Shown here: in pieces, positions 41,309 through 49,929 of the stretch
Numbering within the stretch: the stretch's first letter is position 1
Layout: each line of letters starts with the position of its first letter
From: Sanguibacter hominis ATCC BAA-789
Lineage (GTDB): Bacteria > Actinomycetota > Actinomycetes > Actinomycetales > Cellulomonadaceae
Assembly: GCF_012396185.1 (NCBI RefSeq)
Contig: NZ_JAAXOW010000004.1
Span: 1 to 64,000 of the forward strand
Length of the DNA: 64,000 nucleotides
Reading direction: 5' to 3'
Program-made: the position numbers and the translations under genes
Notes under the pieces: generated by a model
What the model was told of the DNA's origin: nothing
Seen by the model: the letters and a program-made list of their open reading frames with translations, nothing else
The model's database searches: none

Positions 41309-42370
41309 TCAGATCCTTGTGACGGAGCCCGTGAGGTGCGTCTTGCCGCTGCGCGGATGACGCGCCGTGTACTCGAACGAGCCGCGCTGCGGCTCGGCGA
41401 TCTCGACGGTCACGGTGCCGGGCAGCAGGACGGGCTTGGCAAACTCGACCGTCCAGTCGTACGTCTGCCCGCGGCGCGGCCCGACGTCGGCGAGCGCCCG
41501 GGCCGCGGTGTACATGCCGTGCGCGATCGCGCGCGGGAAGCCGAACGCCTTCGCCGAGAGCGCGGACATGTGGATGGGGTTCCGGTCGCCCGACACGGCG
41601 CCGTACTCCCGCCCGACGCCGGCCGGCAGCTTCCACACGACCGACCCGGCGGGCTCGCTGCTAGGCACCTCGCCGCTCCCGTCACGGGACCCGACGACGT
41701 CCGAACCTTCGCCGAGGTAGGGGGCTGCGCCCGAGGTAGACCCCTGGAAGCCCCTGTCTCCCGTCGAAGCCCCTACCTCGGCGTCAGGGGACCGGTCGGC
41801 ACGGTCGCCGTCGCCCGGCGCGCTCCCCGCGGCGTGCTTCGCGAGGTACGTCGAGACGCCGCGCCACGCGACCTCGCCGTCGACCGCGACCTCCGCGACG
41901 ACGTCGAGCTGGCTGCCGCGGCGGTGGGGGCGCAGGTCTTGCGTCCATGCCGTCACCTCGAGCTCGTCGCCGACGGAGACGGGCCGCAGGAGCGACGCCG
42001 CGTTCGCGACGTGCACCATGCCGAGCAGCGGCAGGGGGAAGTCGTCTCGGACCATGACGGCCGTCGCGACCGGGAACGCGAGCACGTGCAGGTACCCCGA
42101 CGGCAGGGCGTCGGCACCGGTCTCGTGCAGCAGGTGCTGGTACGCCGTCAGGTGCGCGACGTCCGCACGGACGCCGCTCGCCCGGTACGCGACCGACGGC
42201 AGGGCCGGGCGGCCGCCGACCCCGCGGCGGCCGCCCGGCAGTCGTGAGCGCGCCGACCCGGCCGCGCCCCGCAGGTACAGCCCGCCGAGCCGCGGCACCT
42301 CGGCGAGGGCCTGGACCCTCGTGCCCGACGGCGGACCCGAGATCTCCCGGGAGCGTGGCACGGAAGCCAT
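41309..42370 (-). CDS. MaoC-type double hotdog (R)-specific dehydratase (HtdX-like) with repeat-derived linker
   Basis: 353 residues. N-terminal hotdog half at about 60-185 (HLLHETGADALPSGYLHVLA), C-terminal catalytic half at about 240-353 with the hydratase 2 motif YGAVSGDRNPIHMSALSAKA and FPRAIAHGMYT; the Asp and His of the catalytic pair are present. It would hydrate enoyl thioesters or dehydrate 3-hydroxyacyl thioesters. Between the halves, residues about 190-230 are an odd Gly/Ser-rich linker (GASTGDRGFQGSTSGAAPYL) encoded by inverted GAGGTAGGG repeats also found at 55.9 kb. Gene order MaoC-FabG-thiolase matches htdX-fabG4-fadA2 of M. tuberculosis. It starts three bases after the fabG stop region. 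Confidence 0.88.
   Translation of the reverse strand: MASVPRSREISGPPSGTRVQALAEVPRLGGLYLRGAAGSARSRLPGGRRGVGGRPALPSVAYRASGVRADVAHLTAYQHLLHETGADALPSGYLHVLAFPVATAVMVRDDFPLPLLGMVHVANAASLLRPVSVGDELEVTAWTQDLRPHRRGSQLDVVAEVAVDGEVAWRGVSTYLAKHAAGSAPGDGDRADRSPDAEVGASTGDRGFQGSTSGAAPYLGEGSDVVGSRDGSGEVPSSEPAGSVVWKLPAGVGREYGAVSGDRNPIHMSALSAKAFGFPRAIAHGMYTAARALADVGPRRGQTYDWTVEFAKPVLLPGTVTVEIAEPQRGSFEYTARHPRSGKTHLTGSVTRI
41709..41785. repeat. GAGGTAGGG repeat cluster inside the MaoC-type gene
   Basis: CGCCGAGGTAGGGGGC (41710-41725), a partial copy CCGAGGTAGACC (41731-41742) and the inverted CCCCTACCTCGGCGTC (41770-41785) lie within about 75 bases. The 15-mer CCCTACCTCGGCGTC recurs exactly at 56066-56080. The frame stays open through the element. 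Confidence 0.75.
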
Positions 42371-42373
42371 GGC

Positions 42374-43741
42374 TCAAGCCCCCACGAGGTTCTGCCCGCA
42401 CACGCGCAGCACCTGGCCGTTGACGGCGCCGCCCGCGGGGGACGCGAGGAAGGCGATCGCCTCGGCGACGTCAGACGGCTCGCCGCCCTGCTGGAGCGAG
42501 TTGAGGCGCTTCGCGACCTCACGGGTCGCGAACGGGATGCGCGCCGTCATCTCCGTGACGATGAAGCCCGGCGCGACCGCGTTCACCGTCCCGGTGCCGC
42601 CGCTGGCTGCCGCGAGGAGCGGCGCGGTCGCCCGCACCATGCCGATGACGCCGGCCTTCGATGCGCCGTAGTTGGTCTGCCCGCGGTTGCCCGCGATGCC
42701 GGACGTCGACGCGAGCGACACGATGCGCGGAGCGTCGCGGAAGTGCTCGGACGCGAGGAGCTGCTCGTTGATCCGCAGCTGCGCGGCGAGGTTCACCGCG
42801 AGCACGGACTCCCACGTCTCAGGCTTCATGTTGGCGAGCAACTTGTCGCGCGTGATGCCTGCGTTGTGCACCACGATGTGGAGCCCGCCGTGGCGTGCGA
42901 TCGCGTGCTCGATGATGCGCGTCCCGGCGTCGGGCGCGGTGATGTCGAGCTGGAGCGCGGTGCCGCGCACCTCGTTCGCGACCTTGGCGAGGTGCTCGCC
43001 CGCGGCGGGCACGTCGACGAGGACGAGCGACGCGCCGTCGCGCGCGAGGGTGCGGGCGATCGCGGCGCCGATGCCGCGGGCGGCCCCGGTGACGACGGCG
43101 ACGCGCCCGGCGAGCGGACGCTCCTCGTCGGAGCCGGTCAGGTCCGCGGTGACGGGTGCGTCGCCGACGGTGACGAGCTGCCCGTCGACGAACGACGACC
43201 GCGCGGAGAGGAAGAAGCGCAGGGCGGCGAGGACGCCGTCGTCGGCGGGGGTGGTGGACTCGTGCGCGAGCACGAGCCCGTTGGCGGTAGCGCCGCCGCG
43301 CATCTCCTTGCCGAGCGAGCGGACGAACCCGTCGACAGCCTGACGGGCAGCCGCTGCTGTCGGTGTCGTCGCGCCCGACGCGGCACGCGAGATCGTCACG
43401 ACGCGCCCGCCGCGCGCCATCTGCTTGAGGGCGGGGGCGATCGGCAGGACGTGCGCGCCGAGCTCGCTCGCGTCGTCGACCTCCGCGAGCACGACGACGA
43501 CGGCGCCCCACCGGGTCGAGCCCGTCGAGGGGGAGCGGTGCACCTCGAGGTCCCAGCCGAGCAGCGCCGTCGCGAGCGCGTCGGTCTGGTCGGTGTCCGG
43601 GCCGAGGACGAGCACGGAACCAGGCACGAGCGCCGCTCCCGGCGTGTAGCGCCGCAGGGGAGCGGGCTGCGGCAGGCCCAGCTTCTTGGCGAGCGATCCC
43701 GCGAACCCGCCGTTGACGAGGTCGATGTACCTGTCGCTCAT
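42374..43741 (-). CDS. fabG: High-molecular-weight 3-oxoacyl reductase (FabG4-like)
   Basis: 455 residues. The N-terminal half (1-200) is a degenerate Rossmann domain, as in mycobacterial FabG4 (454 residues). The C-terminal half is a complete short-chain dehydrogenase: VAVVTGAARGIGAAIARTLA (about 215), VVHNAGITRDKLL, catalytic Ser in VSLASTSGIAG and Tyr-Lys in TNYGASKAGVIG. It reduces or oxidises 3-oxo/3-hydroxyacyl thioesters with NAD(H). Start and thiolase stop overlap by one base. Confidence 0.92.
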   Translation of the reverse strand: MSDRYIDLVNGGFAGSLAKKLGLPQPAPLRRYTPGAALVPGSVLVLGPDTDQTDALATALLGWDLEVHRSPSTGSTRWGAVVVVLAEVDDASELGAHVLPIAPALKQMARGGRVVTISRAASGATTPTAAAARQAVDGFVRSLGKEMRGGATANGLVLAHESTTPADDGVLAALRFFLSARSSFVDGQLVTVGDAPVTADLTGSDEERPLAGRVAVVTGAARGIGAAIARTLARDGASLVLVDVPAAGEHLAKVANEVRGTALQLDITAPDAGTRIIEHAIARHGGLHIVVHNAGITRDKLLANMKPETWESVLAVNLAAQLRINEQLLASEHFRDAPRIVSLASTSGIAGNRGQTNYGASKAGVIGMVRATAPLLAAASGGTGTVNAVAPGFIVTEMTARIPFATREVAKRLNSLQQGGEPSDVAEAIAFLASPAGGAVNGQVLRVCGQNLVGA

Positions 43742-45093
43742 CAGTTGCCTCCCTCGGCCGGGACGGACTCGAGAATCGCGGTGACGCCGAGGCCCCCGGC
43801 CGCGCAGACCGTGATGAGTGCGCGGGCCGGCGTGCCGTGCTCACGCTGGTGCTCGGCGAGCAGCTTTGCGGTCTGCGCGACGATGCGACCTCCGGTCGCG
43901 GCGAACGGGTGCCCTGCGGCGAGCGACGAGCCGTTGACGTTGATCCGGTCGGGGTCGATCGTGCCGAGCGCGCCGTCGAGGCCGAGCTCGGTGCGGCAGT
44001 AATCGTCGTCGGCCCATGCGGCCTGGGTCGTCAGCAGGACGGAGGCGAACGCCTCGTGGATCTCGACGTAGTCGAAGTCCTCCAGGCGCAGCCCGTTGCG
44101 GGTGAGCAGGCGTGCGGCGGCGTGGACGGGCGCCATGAGCAGGCCTTCGTGGCCGTGGACGAAGTCGACCGCGGCGGTTTCGGCGTCGACGATGCGGGCG
44201 AGCAGCGGCAGGTTGCGTTCCTGCGCCCACTGGCGGGACCCGAGCAGGACGGCTGACGCGCCGTCGGACAGCGGCGTCGAGTTGCCTGCCGTCATGGTCG
44301 CCGCCGTCGGGAGGCTCTTGCCGAACACGGGCGAGAGCTTGGCGAGCTTCTCGGCGGACGTCTCGGGGCGCAGGATCTGGTCCCGCACGAGGCCGCGGTA
44401 CGGGGTGACGAGGTCGTCCTGGAAGCCGCGGTCGTACGAGGCCGCGAGGTTGTGGTGCGAGCGCAGCGCGACGTCGTCCTGCGCCTCGCGGGTGATGCCC
44501 CAGCGGGCGGTCGTGATCGCCTGGTGCTCGCCCATCGACAGGCCGGTGCGGGGCTCGTCGGTGCGCGGTGCGTCGGGTGCGAGGTGCTTCGGGCGGACCT
44601 TGAGGAACGCCTTGACGCGGCTCGGCGTGTCCTTCGCGTGCGCGGCGGCGAGGAGGACACGGCGCAGGCCCTTGCTCACGGCGATCGGTGCGTCGGACGT
44701 CGAGTCGACGCCGCACGCGATCCCGGACTCGGTCTGGCCGAGGCGGATCTTGTTGCTGAGGGAGACGACCGCCTCGAGGCCGGTCGCGCACGCCTGCTGC
44801 AGGTCGAACGCGGGGGTGCGCGGGTCGAGCGTCGTGCCGAGGACGCTCTCGCGGACGAGGTTGAAGTCTGCCGAGTGCTTGAGGACGGCGCCGCCGACGA
44901 CCTCGCCGATGCGCTCGGACTGGAGGCCGTGGCGGGCGATCAGGCCGTCGAGCGCGGCGGTGAGCATGTCCTGGTTGCTGGCCCGCGCGTAGGCGCCGCC
45001 GACCTTGCCGAAGGGGATACGGTTGCCGCCGAGGACGTAGGCGTCGCGGACGCCGTCTGCTGGGCTGGCGCCGGGGGTGGTGGTCTGGGACAT
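43741..45093 (-). CDS. Acetyl-CoA acetyltransferase (thiolase, FadA2-like)
   Basis: 450 residues. Thiolase residues: acylated Cys in DLQQACATGLEAVV (about 108), His in VEIHEAFASVLLT (about 348), C-terminal GHPFAATGGR and base Cys in TVCAAGGLGV. It performs the last, thiolytic step of beta-oxidation. The ATG at 45093 has AGAGGG before it; the long open frame upstream to 45999 lies over the divergent regulator and is spurious. First gene of the operon thiolase-fabG-maoC, driven from the shared region with the TetR gene. Confidence 0.93.
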   Translation of the reverse strand: MSQTTTPGASPADGVRDAYVLGGNRIPFGKVGGAYARASNQDMLTAALDGLIARHGLQSERIGEVVGGAVLKHSADFNLVRESVLGTTLDPRTPAFDLQQACATGLEAVVSLSNKIRLGQTESGIACGVDSTSDAPIAVSKGLRRVLLAAAHAKDTPSRVKAFLKVRPKHLAPDAPRTDEPRTGLSMGEHQAITTARWGITREAQDDVALRSHHNLAASYDRGFQDDLVTPYRGLVRDQILRPETSAEKLAKLSPVFGKSLPTAATMTAGNSTPLSDGASAVLLGSRQWAQERNLPLLARIVDAETAAVDFVHGHEGLLMAPVHAAARLLTRNGLRLEDFDYVEIHEAFASVLLTTQAAWADDDYCRTELGLDGALGTIDPDRINVNGSSLAAGHPFAATGGRIVAQTAKLLAEHQREHGTPARALITVCAAGGLGVTAILESVPAEGGN

Positions 45094-45130
45094 CGGTTCC
45101 CTCTCGCTCCGTTGCTGGGAATGTTCCTCG

Positions 45131-45157
45131 AACCCAGAGTACCTGATACTGTGGGTT
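45131..45157. promoter_or_regulatory. Palindromic TetR-family operator in the divergent fad promoter region
   Basis: Arms AACCCAGAGTA and TACTGTGGGTT form an inverted repeat with one mismatch around CCTGA (27 bp in all). It lies 38 bases before the thiolase start and 60 before the tetR start. TACCTGATACT overlaps a plausible -10, so bound repressor would block both directions. Confidence 0.62.
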
Positions 45158-45216
45158 TCGTGAGCCGGGTCACGTCGTGACGTACCCGACACCAGGCACC
45201 GACAGGCAAGGAAGCC

Positions 45217-45924
45217 ATGCGAGCGAACGACGTCGTCGAACAGGTAGGCACGGACGCGGCCGACGGCCGCTCCACCCGGTGGGAGGGCCATCGGGTAGCG
45301 CGCCGCACCGAGCTGACGCACGCCGCCCGCCGGGCCGTGCACCGCCGAGGCCCCGACCTCTCGATGGACGAGATCGCCAGCGAGCTCGGCACCTCGAAGT
45401 CCATCCTCTACCGCTACTTCGGCGACAAGGTCGGGCTGCAGAACGCCGTCGGCGAAGCCGTCGTCGAAGCCATCCGCGCCACCCTCGCCCAAGCGTCCGA
45501 GCACGCCCCGACCCCGCGAGCGTCCCTCGAGGCCATGGTGCGTGCCTACCTGCAGATGATCGAGCACTCGCCGAGCGTCTACTACTTCGTCACCCGCAAC
45601 GCCCCCGTCGCCAACTCCGTCGTCAAGCACTCCGGCGACGCACCGCTCACCGCGCAGCAGGCGCCGCTGAGCGACTTCATGCACTCTGTCGTCGCCCTCG
45701 TCGCACGTCCCTTCGCCGAAGAGGTCGGCAGCTACGACACCGCCCAGGTCGACGCCTGGGCGGCCGGCGCGGTCGGCTTCGTCACCGGCACCGGCGAGTG
45801 GTGGCTCTCCCGCCGCGACTCGCCCACCACGCCCGATGCCGCTCACGTCGCGGCACAGATCACCGCATGGCTCTGGGTCGGGCCCGGCGGCGGCATGATC
45901 CCGCAGGCCCGCACGACCCCCTGA
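45217..45924 (+). CDS. TetR-family regulator of the beta-oxidation cluster
   Basis: 235 residues. HTH at about 45-72: LSMDEIASELGTSKSILYRY, then FGDKVGLQNAVGEAV. The C-terminal ligand domain is helical (VYYFVTRNAPVANSV; VGFVTGTGEWWLSRR). It is divergent from the thiolase operon and 56 bases before the acyl-CoA dehydrogenase gene, so acyl-CoA sensing is the natural guess. AAGGAAG precedes the ATG. Confidence 0.9.
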   Translation: MRANDVVEQVGTDAADGRSTRWEGHRVARRTELTHAARRAVHRRGPDLSMDEIASELGTSKSILYRYFGDKVGLQNAVGEAVVEAIRATLAQASEHAPTPRASLEAMVRAYLQMIEHSPSVYYFVTRNAPVANSVVKHSGDAPLTAQQAPLSDFMHSVVALVARPFAEEVGSYDTAQVDAWAAGAVGFVTGTGEWWLSRRDSPTTPDAAHVAAQITAWLWVGPGGGMIPQARTTP

Positions 45925-45980
45925 GACGCCTGGGGCGCGAGCCCCGCACCCGAAGAACCGTTGGAGACAAAGGAGTCCCG

Positions 45981-48044
45981 ATGACCACCACCGTTGCACC
46001 CTCCGCCAAGGACGTCGACGTGGAGGCGCGCGTCGACGTCGCGAGCCTCACGCACCAGCTTCTCGGCCGGTGGGGTGACCTGCGCCTGTTCTCCCGCGCG
46101 ATCGTCGGTGACCCGCGCTTCCAGAAGATCGAGGGCCTCCCGGTCGCCGAGCACCGCGAACGCGTCCTCGAACAGCTCAAGCTCCTCGTCACCGAGGCCA
46201 AGGTGCTGCGCGCCTTCCCCGAGCGCCTCGGCGGCGCCGACGACGCGGGCGGCTCCCTCGCAGGCTTCGAGGAACTCGTCGCCGGTGACCCGTCCATGCA
46301 GATCAAGGGCGGCGTGCAGTGGGGACTCTTCGCGTCAGCGATCCTCCACCTCGGTACCCCCGAGCAGCACGACCGCCTCCTCCCCGGCGCCATGACCCTC
46401 GCGGTGCCCGGCGCCTTCGCCATGACGGAGATCGGTCACGGCTCGGACGTCGCGTCCGTCGCGACGACCGCGACCTACGACGAAGAGACGCAGGAGTTCG
46501 TCATCCACACGCCGTTCAAGGCGGCGTGGAAGGAGTACCTCGGGAACGCCGGCAAGCACGGCGTCGCCGCCGTCGTCTTCGCCCAGCTCATCACCAAGGG
46601 CGTCAACCACGGCGTCCACGCGTTCTACACGCCGATCCGCGAGCAGAACCCCGACGGCAGCGCAGGCGCGTTCCTCCCGGGCATCGGCGGAGAGGACGAC
46701 GGCGTCAAGGGCGGCCTCAACGGCATCGACAACGGCCGCCTCCACTTCACGAACGTCCGCGTGCCCCGCGAGAACCTCCTCGCACGCTACGGCGCCGTTG
46801 CCGCTGACGGCACGTACTCGTCGCCGATCGAGAGCTCGGGCCGCCGCTTCTTCACGATGCTCGGCTCGCTCGTCCAGGGACGCGTCTCCCTCGACGGCGC
46901 CGCGGTCAACGCCCAGAAGATCGGCCTTGCTATCGCCGTCCGCTATGGCAACGAGCGCCGCCAGTTCCCCGGGGCGAACGGCGAGGAGACCGTCCTCCTC
47001 GACTACGGCCGCCACCAGCGGCGCCTCGTCCCTCTGATCGCGCGCACGTACGCCGCGCACTTCGCGCACGACCGCCTGCTCGACCTGTTCCACGCCGTCT
47101 TCTCCGGCGAGACCGACACGCCCGAGTCGCGTGAGGACCTCGAGACGATGGCCGCCGCGCTCAAGGCGTCCTCGACCTGGACCGCGCTCAGCACGCTCCA
47201 GGAGTGCCGCGAGGCGTGCGGCGGCGCCGGGTTCATCGCCGAGAACCGTCTCACCGGCCTGCGCTCCGACCTCGACGTGTACGTCACGTTCGAGGGCGAC
47301 AACACGGTCCTGCTGCAGCTCGTCGGCAAGCGGCTCCTGTCGGACTACGCCAACGAGTTCAAGAACATCGACGCAGGCGGCATGGCGCGGCTCGTCGTCG
47401 AGCGTGCCGCGGACACCGTGCTCTATGGGACTCCCGTCGCCCGCGCCCTGCAGACCATCACCGACCAGGGGCAGCGGCGCCGCGCCGTCGGCCACCTGCG
47501 CGGGGAGGACGCGCAGCGCGCGCTCCTCGCCGACCGCGTCGAGACGATGGTCGAGCACGTCGCCGGGCGCCTGCGCCCCGCCTCGAAGCTGCCTGCAGCC
47601 GAGGCCGCCGCGCTGTTCAACCAGAACCAGCACGAGCTCATCGAGATGGCCAAGGCCCACGCAGAGCTCGTCCAGTGGGAGGCGTTCACCAAGGCGCTGC
47701 TCGACGTCAAGGACGAGGGTACGCGCCGCGTTCTCACCTGGGTGCGCGACCTGTACGGACTCACGGTCATCGAGAACAACCTCGCCTGGTACCTCATGAA
47801 CGGCCGCCTCACCGGCCAGCGGGCCCGCACCGTGTCGAGCTACATCGACCGCCTCGTGCTGCGGCTGCGCCCGCACGCTCAGGACCTCGTCGACGCGTTC
47901 GGTTACGGCCCCGAGCACCTGCGGGCGCCCATCGCGACGGGCGCGGAGAAGGAACGTCAGGACGAGGCGCGGGCCTACTACCGTGCGCTGCGCGCCGCGG
48001 GCGACGAGCCCGTCAAGGAGAAGCACCTCCAGAAGAAGCGCTGA
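45981..48044 (+). CDS. Acyl-CoA dehydrogenase (FadE5-like, acyl-CoA oxidase-like length)
   Basis: 687 residues, longer than the usual 380-residue enzymes. Acyl-CoA dehydrogenase/oxidase blocks: GAFAMTEIGHGSDVASVATT (about 144), LHFTNVRVPRENLLARYG (about 254), FFTMLGSLVQGRVSLDGAAV, ECREACGGAGFIAENRLTGL (about 412), and VYVTFEGDNTVLLQLVGKRL with a Glu in the catalytic region. FAD-dependent first step of beta-oxidation, cytosolic. Length and neighbourhood match mycobacterial FadE5, though the extra 250 C-terminal residues resemble peroxisomal oxidases. AAAGGAG precedes the ATG at 45981. Confidence 0.9.
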   Translation: MTTTVAPSAKDVDVEARVDVASLTHQLLGRWGDLRLFSRAIVGDPRFQKIEGLPVAEHRERVLEQLKLLVTEAKVLRAFPERLGGADDAGGSLAGFEELVAGDPSMQIKGGVQWGLFASAILHLGTPEQHDRLLPGAMTLAVPGAFAMTEIGHGSDVASVATTATYDEETQEFVIHTPFKAAWKEYLGNAGKHGVAAVVFAQLITKGVNHGVHAFYTPIREQNPDGSAGAFLPGIGGEDDGVKGGLNGIDNGRLHFTNVRVPRENLLARYGAVAADGTYSSPIESSGRRFFTMLGSLVQGRVSLDGAAVNAQKIGLAIAVRYGNERRQFPGANGEETVLLDYGRHQRRLVPLIARTYAAHFAHDRLLDLFHAVFSGETDTPESREDLETMAAALKASSTWTALSTLQECREACGGAGFIAENRLTGLRSDLDVYVTFEGDNTVLLQLVGKRLLSDYANEFKNIDAGGMARLVVERAADTVLYGTPVARALQTITDQGQRRRAVGHLRGEDAQRALLADRVETMVEHVAGRLRPASKLPAAEAAALFNQNQHELIEMAKAHAELVQWEAFTKALLDVKDEGTRRVLTWVRDLYGLTVIENNLAWYLMNGRLTGQRARTVSSYIDRLVLRLRPHAQDLVDAFGYGPEHLRAPIATGAEKERQDEARAYYRALRAAGDEPVKEKHLQKKR

Positions 48045-48061
48045 CCCGGCGCCTGACGACG

Positions 48062-48101
48062 CAGCGCCCCCGTTCCCGTGGCTGCGGGGACGGGGGCGCT
48101 G
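48062..48101. terminator. Terminator hairpin after fadE-like gene
   Basis: Arms CAGCGCCCCCGTTCCC and GGGACGGGGGCGCTG pair with a one-base bulge over a 9-nt loop, 17 bases past the stop and before a convergent gene. Confidence 0.7.
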
Positions 48102-48118
48102 TCGCGCTGTCGGGCGGC

Positions 48119-48529
48119 CTACAGCGCGCGCTGGCCGGTCCAGCGCACGCCGTCCCAGAACTCCTGCCCGCCCTGTGGGCTCGGATACCAGCCGGGAGGT
48201 GTCGCAGGAAAGGGCGCCCCGGCGCCGCCGATGATCGCGTGCGACTGGCACGCCATGACGAGGGCCACGATCCACCCGATGAAGGTCCAACCGAGGAGGA
48301 CGTTCAGCAGGGCGATGCTGCCGTGGTTGGAGCGCCCGCGGGTCGCAGCGATGGCCCAGGGCAGCGTGTAGAACCCGGTGAGCACAGCGAGGACCCAGGC
48401 GATGACCACGACGGCTGGGTCGACTACGCGGCGGTCGGTCACGTACGCGGGCGCGCCGCCCCACGTCGTCCCGAAGGCGTGAGGGTACGGCTGCGGCGAG
48501 AACGGTCCCGTCGAGTACGGGTCAGACAT
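48119..48529 (-). CDS. Superinfection-immunity-type membrane protein fused to a DUF2510 domain
   Basis: 136 residues. After a Pro/Tyr-rich start there are two helices at about 38-62 and 72-94; FYTLPWAIAATRGRSNHGSI and LLGWTFIGWIVALVMAC match the Imm_superinfect family named after phage T4 Imm. The C-terminal PPGWYPSPQGGQEFWDGVRW is a DUF2510 motif, often found on actinobacterial membrane proteins. In cellular genomes such small proteins are common and need not give phage immunity. Convergent with the acyl-CoA dehydrogenase gene. Confidence 0.8.
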   Translation of the reverse strand: MSDPYSTGPFSPQPYPHAFGTTWGGAPAYVTDRRVVDPAVVVIAWVLAVLTGFYTLPWAIAATRGRSNHGSIALLNVLLGWTFIGWIVALVMACQSHAIIGGAGAPFPATPPGWYPSPQGGQEFWDGVRWTGQRAL

Positions 48530-48570
48530 GGGCGCCAGCCATCCTCCGTCGGCGTGGGTGATCGATCAGC

Positions 48571-49929
48571 TCACGGTAGCGCGAACCGTCGCGCGGTTCG
48601 CGCGACGAGCCGCTCGAGCGGACCAGAGCCGACGGCCGCGACCCACAAGGTCGCGAAGACCATGAGGAGGATGCTCTGCTCGGCCCACTGGATCGGTCCC
48701 GGCGCTACGGAGTCGCTCAGGATCGCGAGGGCGACGATGTGCAAGGAGTACGCCGTCAGCGGCATGCTGCCGAGCGCGGCCAGCGGGATCAGCAGCACCC
48801 GCAGGAACCGCGCGAGGAGCAGGCAGAGCGCGAGGACCATCAGCGCGACGCCGCCCGAGCCGACAACCTCGGAGATCCCGCCCGAGTGCGGGTAGTCCGC
48901 GAGCACGGACGAGCGGATGGAGTCGAGGACGGAGGGCTCGTCAGGGGTGTCGATGATCGGCTCGTCGTCGGGCACGTCCGTGGCGTCGTAGCACGAGACG
49001 TAGCTGCCGGGCCCCGGGTAGCGCTCGCACGTCATCCCGGTGAGGTCGACGTCCTCGCCGGGGAGCGTCTCCGGCCCGGCGAGCTTGTCGGAGCCAGCGG
49101 GAGCCGAGCTGGCTGATGAGGTTGTGGTGACGGACGTGGACCCCGTCGGGGAGGAGGGCGACGCGACGACCGGCTCGTCGAACTGTGTCCCGAGCATGCC
49201 GCCGATCGCGCCGGTGATCGCGAGAGCGAGACCGATCGCGAGCAGCCGCGCGGCGATCCCGAGCGAACGGAGCCGTGACCGGCCGACTGCCATCCCTGCG
49301 AACATCAGGGCGAGCCACACCGGCACGGAGTACGTGGAGAAGAACGTGAAGGTCGCTCCGATACCGCCGTAGCGGTTGGTCGCGGCGAGAGTCGCGCCCA
49401 GGACCGGGCCGAGCACGCCGAGAAGCCCCGACGCGAAGAGGAGCCGCCGCCTCGACCAGCCCACGAACGGCGCGACGGCGACGAACAGCGCGCCGTACAC
49501 GCACAGGATGATCGCGACGGGAGTGCCGAGCGACTCGAGCACCAGCCCGATGACGAACACCGCGAGGCCTCTCCCGACGAGCGTGAGACGTGTCCGCCGC
49601 ACCGCGTCGTCGTCGGACGGGTCGAGGTTGCGCGTCATGAGCGCGACCGACACGCCCGCGACGAGCGCGAACAGCAGCGACGACCGTCCGTGCGCGAGCC
49701 CCGCCCACGTCGACGGGTCGCTCCACTTGAGATCAGGTGCCCCGCCGACGTGCGCGGCGATCATGCCGACGACGGCGACGCCGCGCGCGACGTCGACCCC
49801 CATCACCCGTGGCGGGCGCCCGAAGTCCTTCAGCCCACGCACGCCCAGCTTCCCCCTGCGCCCCCACGGCTTCCCGAGCCGGCGCTGCGGCGCCAGCTCG
49901 GGAGCGTGCGGGTCAGCCTGCGTAAGCAC
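48571..49929 (-). CDS. Multi-pass membrane protein, DUF418/heparan acetyltransferase-like
   Basis: 452 residues, about ten helices. VMGVDVARGVAVVGMIAAHV (about 43) is the opening motif of the heparan-alpha-glucosaminide N-acetyltransferase/DUF1624 family, and the C-terminal part (IPLAALGSMPLTAYSLHIVA) is DUF418-like. A long hydrophilic loop at about 255-330, rich in Ser/Thr and with two Cys (MTCERYPGPGSYVSCYDATD), faces outside. It could acylate a surface glycan; not proven. GTG start 49929 overlaps the kinase stop by 17 bases, so the genes are co-transcribed. Confidence 0.75.
   Translation of the reverse strand: MLTQADPHAPELAPQRRLGKPWGRRGKLGVRGLKDFGRPPRVMGVDVARGVAVVGMIAAHVGGAPDLKWSDPSTWAGLAHGRSSLLFALVAGVSVALMTRNLDPSDDDAVRRTRLTLVGRGLAVFVIGLVLESLGTPVAIILCVYGALFVAVAPFVGWSRRRLLFASGLLGVLGPVLGATLAATNRYGGIGATFTFFSTYSVPVWLALMFAGMAVGRSRLRSLGIAARLLAIGLALAITGAIGGMLGTQFDEPVVASPSSPTGSTSVTTTSSASSAPAGSDKLAGPETLPGEDVDLTGMTCERYPGPGSYVSCYDATDVPDDEPIIDTPDEPSVLDSIRSSVLADYPHSGGISEVVGSGGVALMVLALCLLLARFLRVLLIPLAALGSMPLTAYSLHIVALAILSDSVAPGPIQWAEQSILLMVFATLWVAAVGSGPLERLVARTARRFALP

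Noticed and set aside
45177-45980. N-terminal extension of the acyl-CoA dehydrogenase frame
   Set aside because: It is an out-of-frame reading over the TetR gene; the ATG at 45981 has AAAGGAG.
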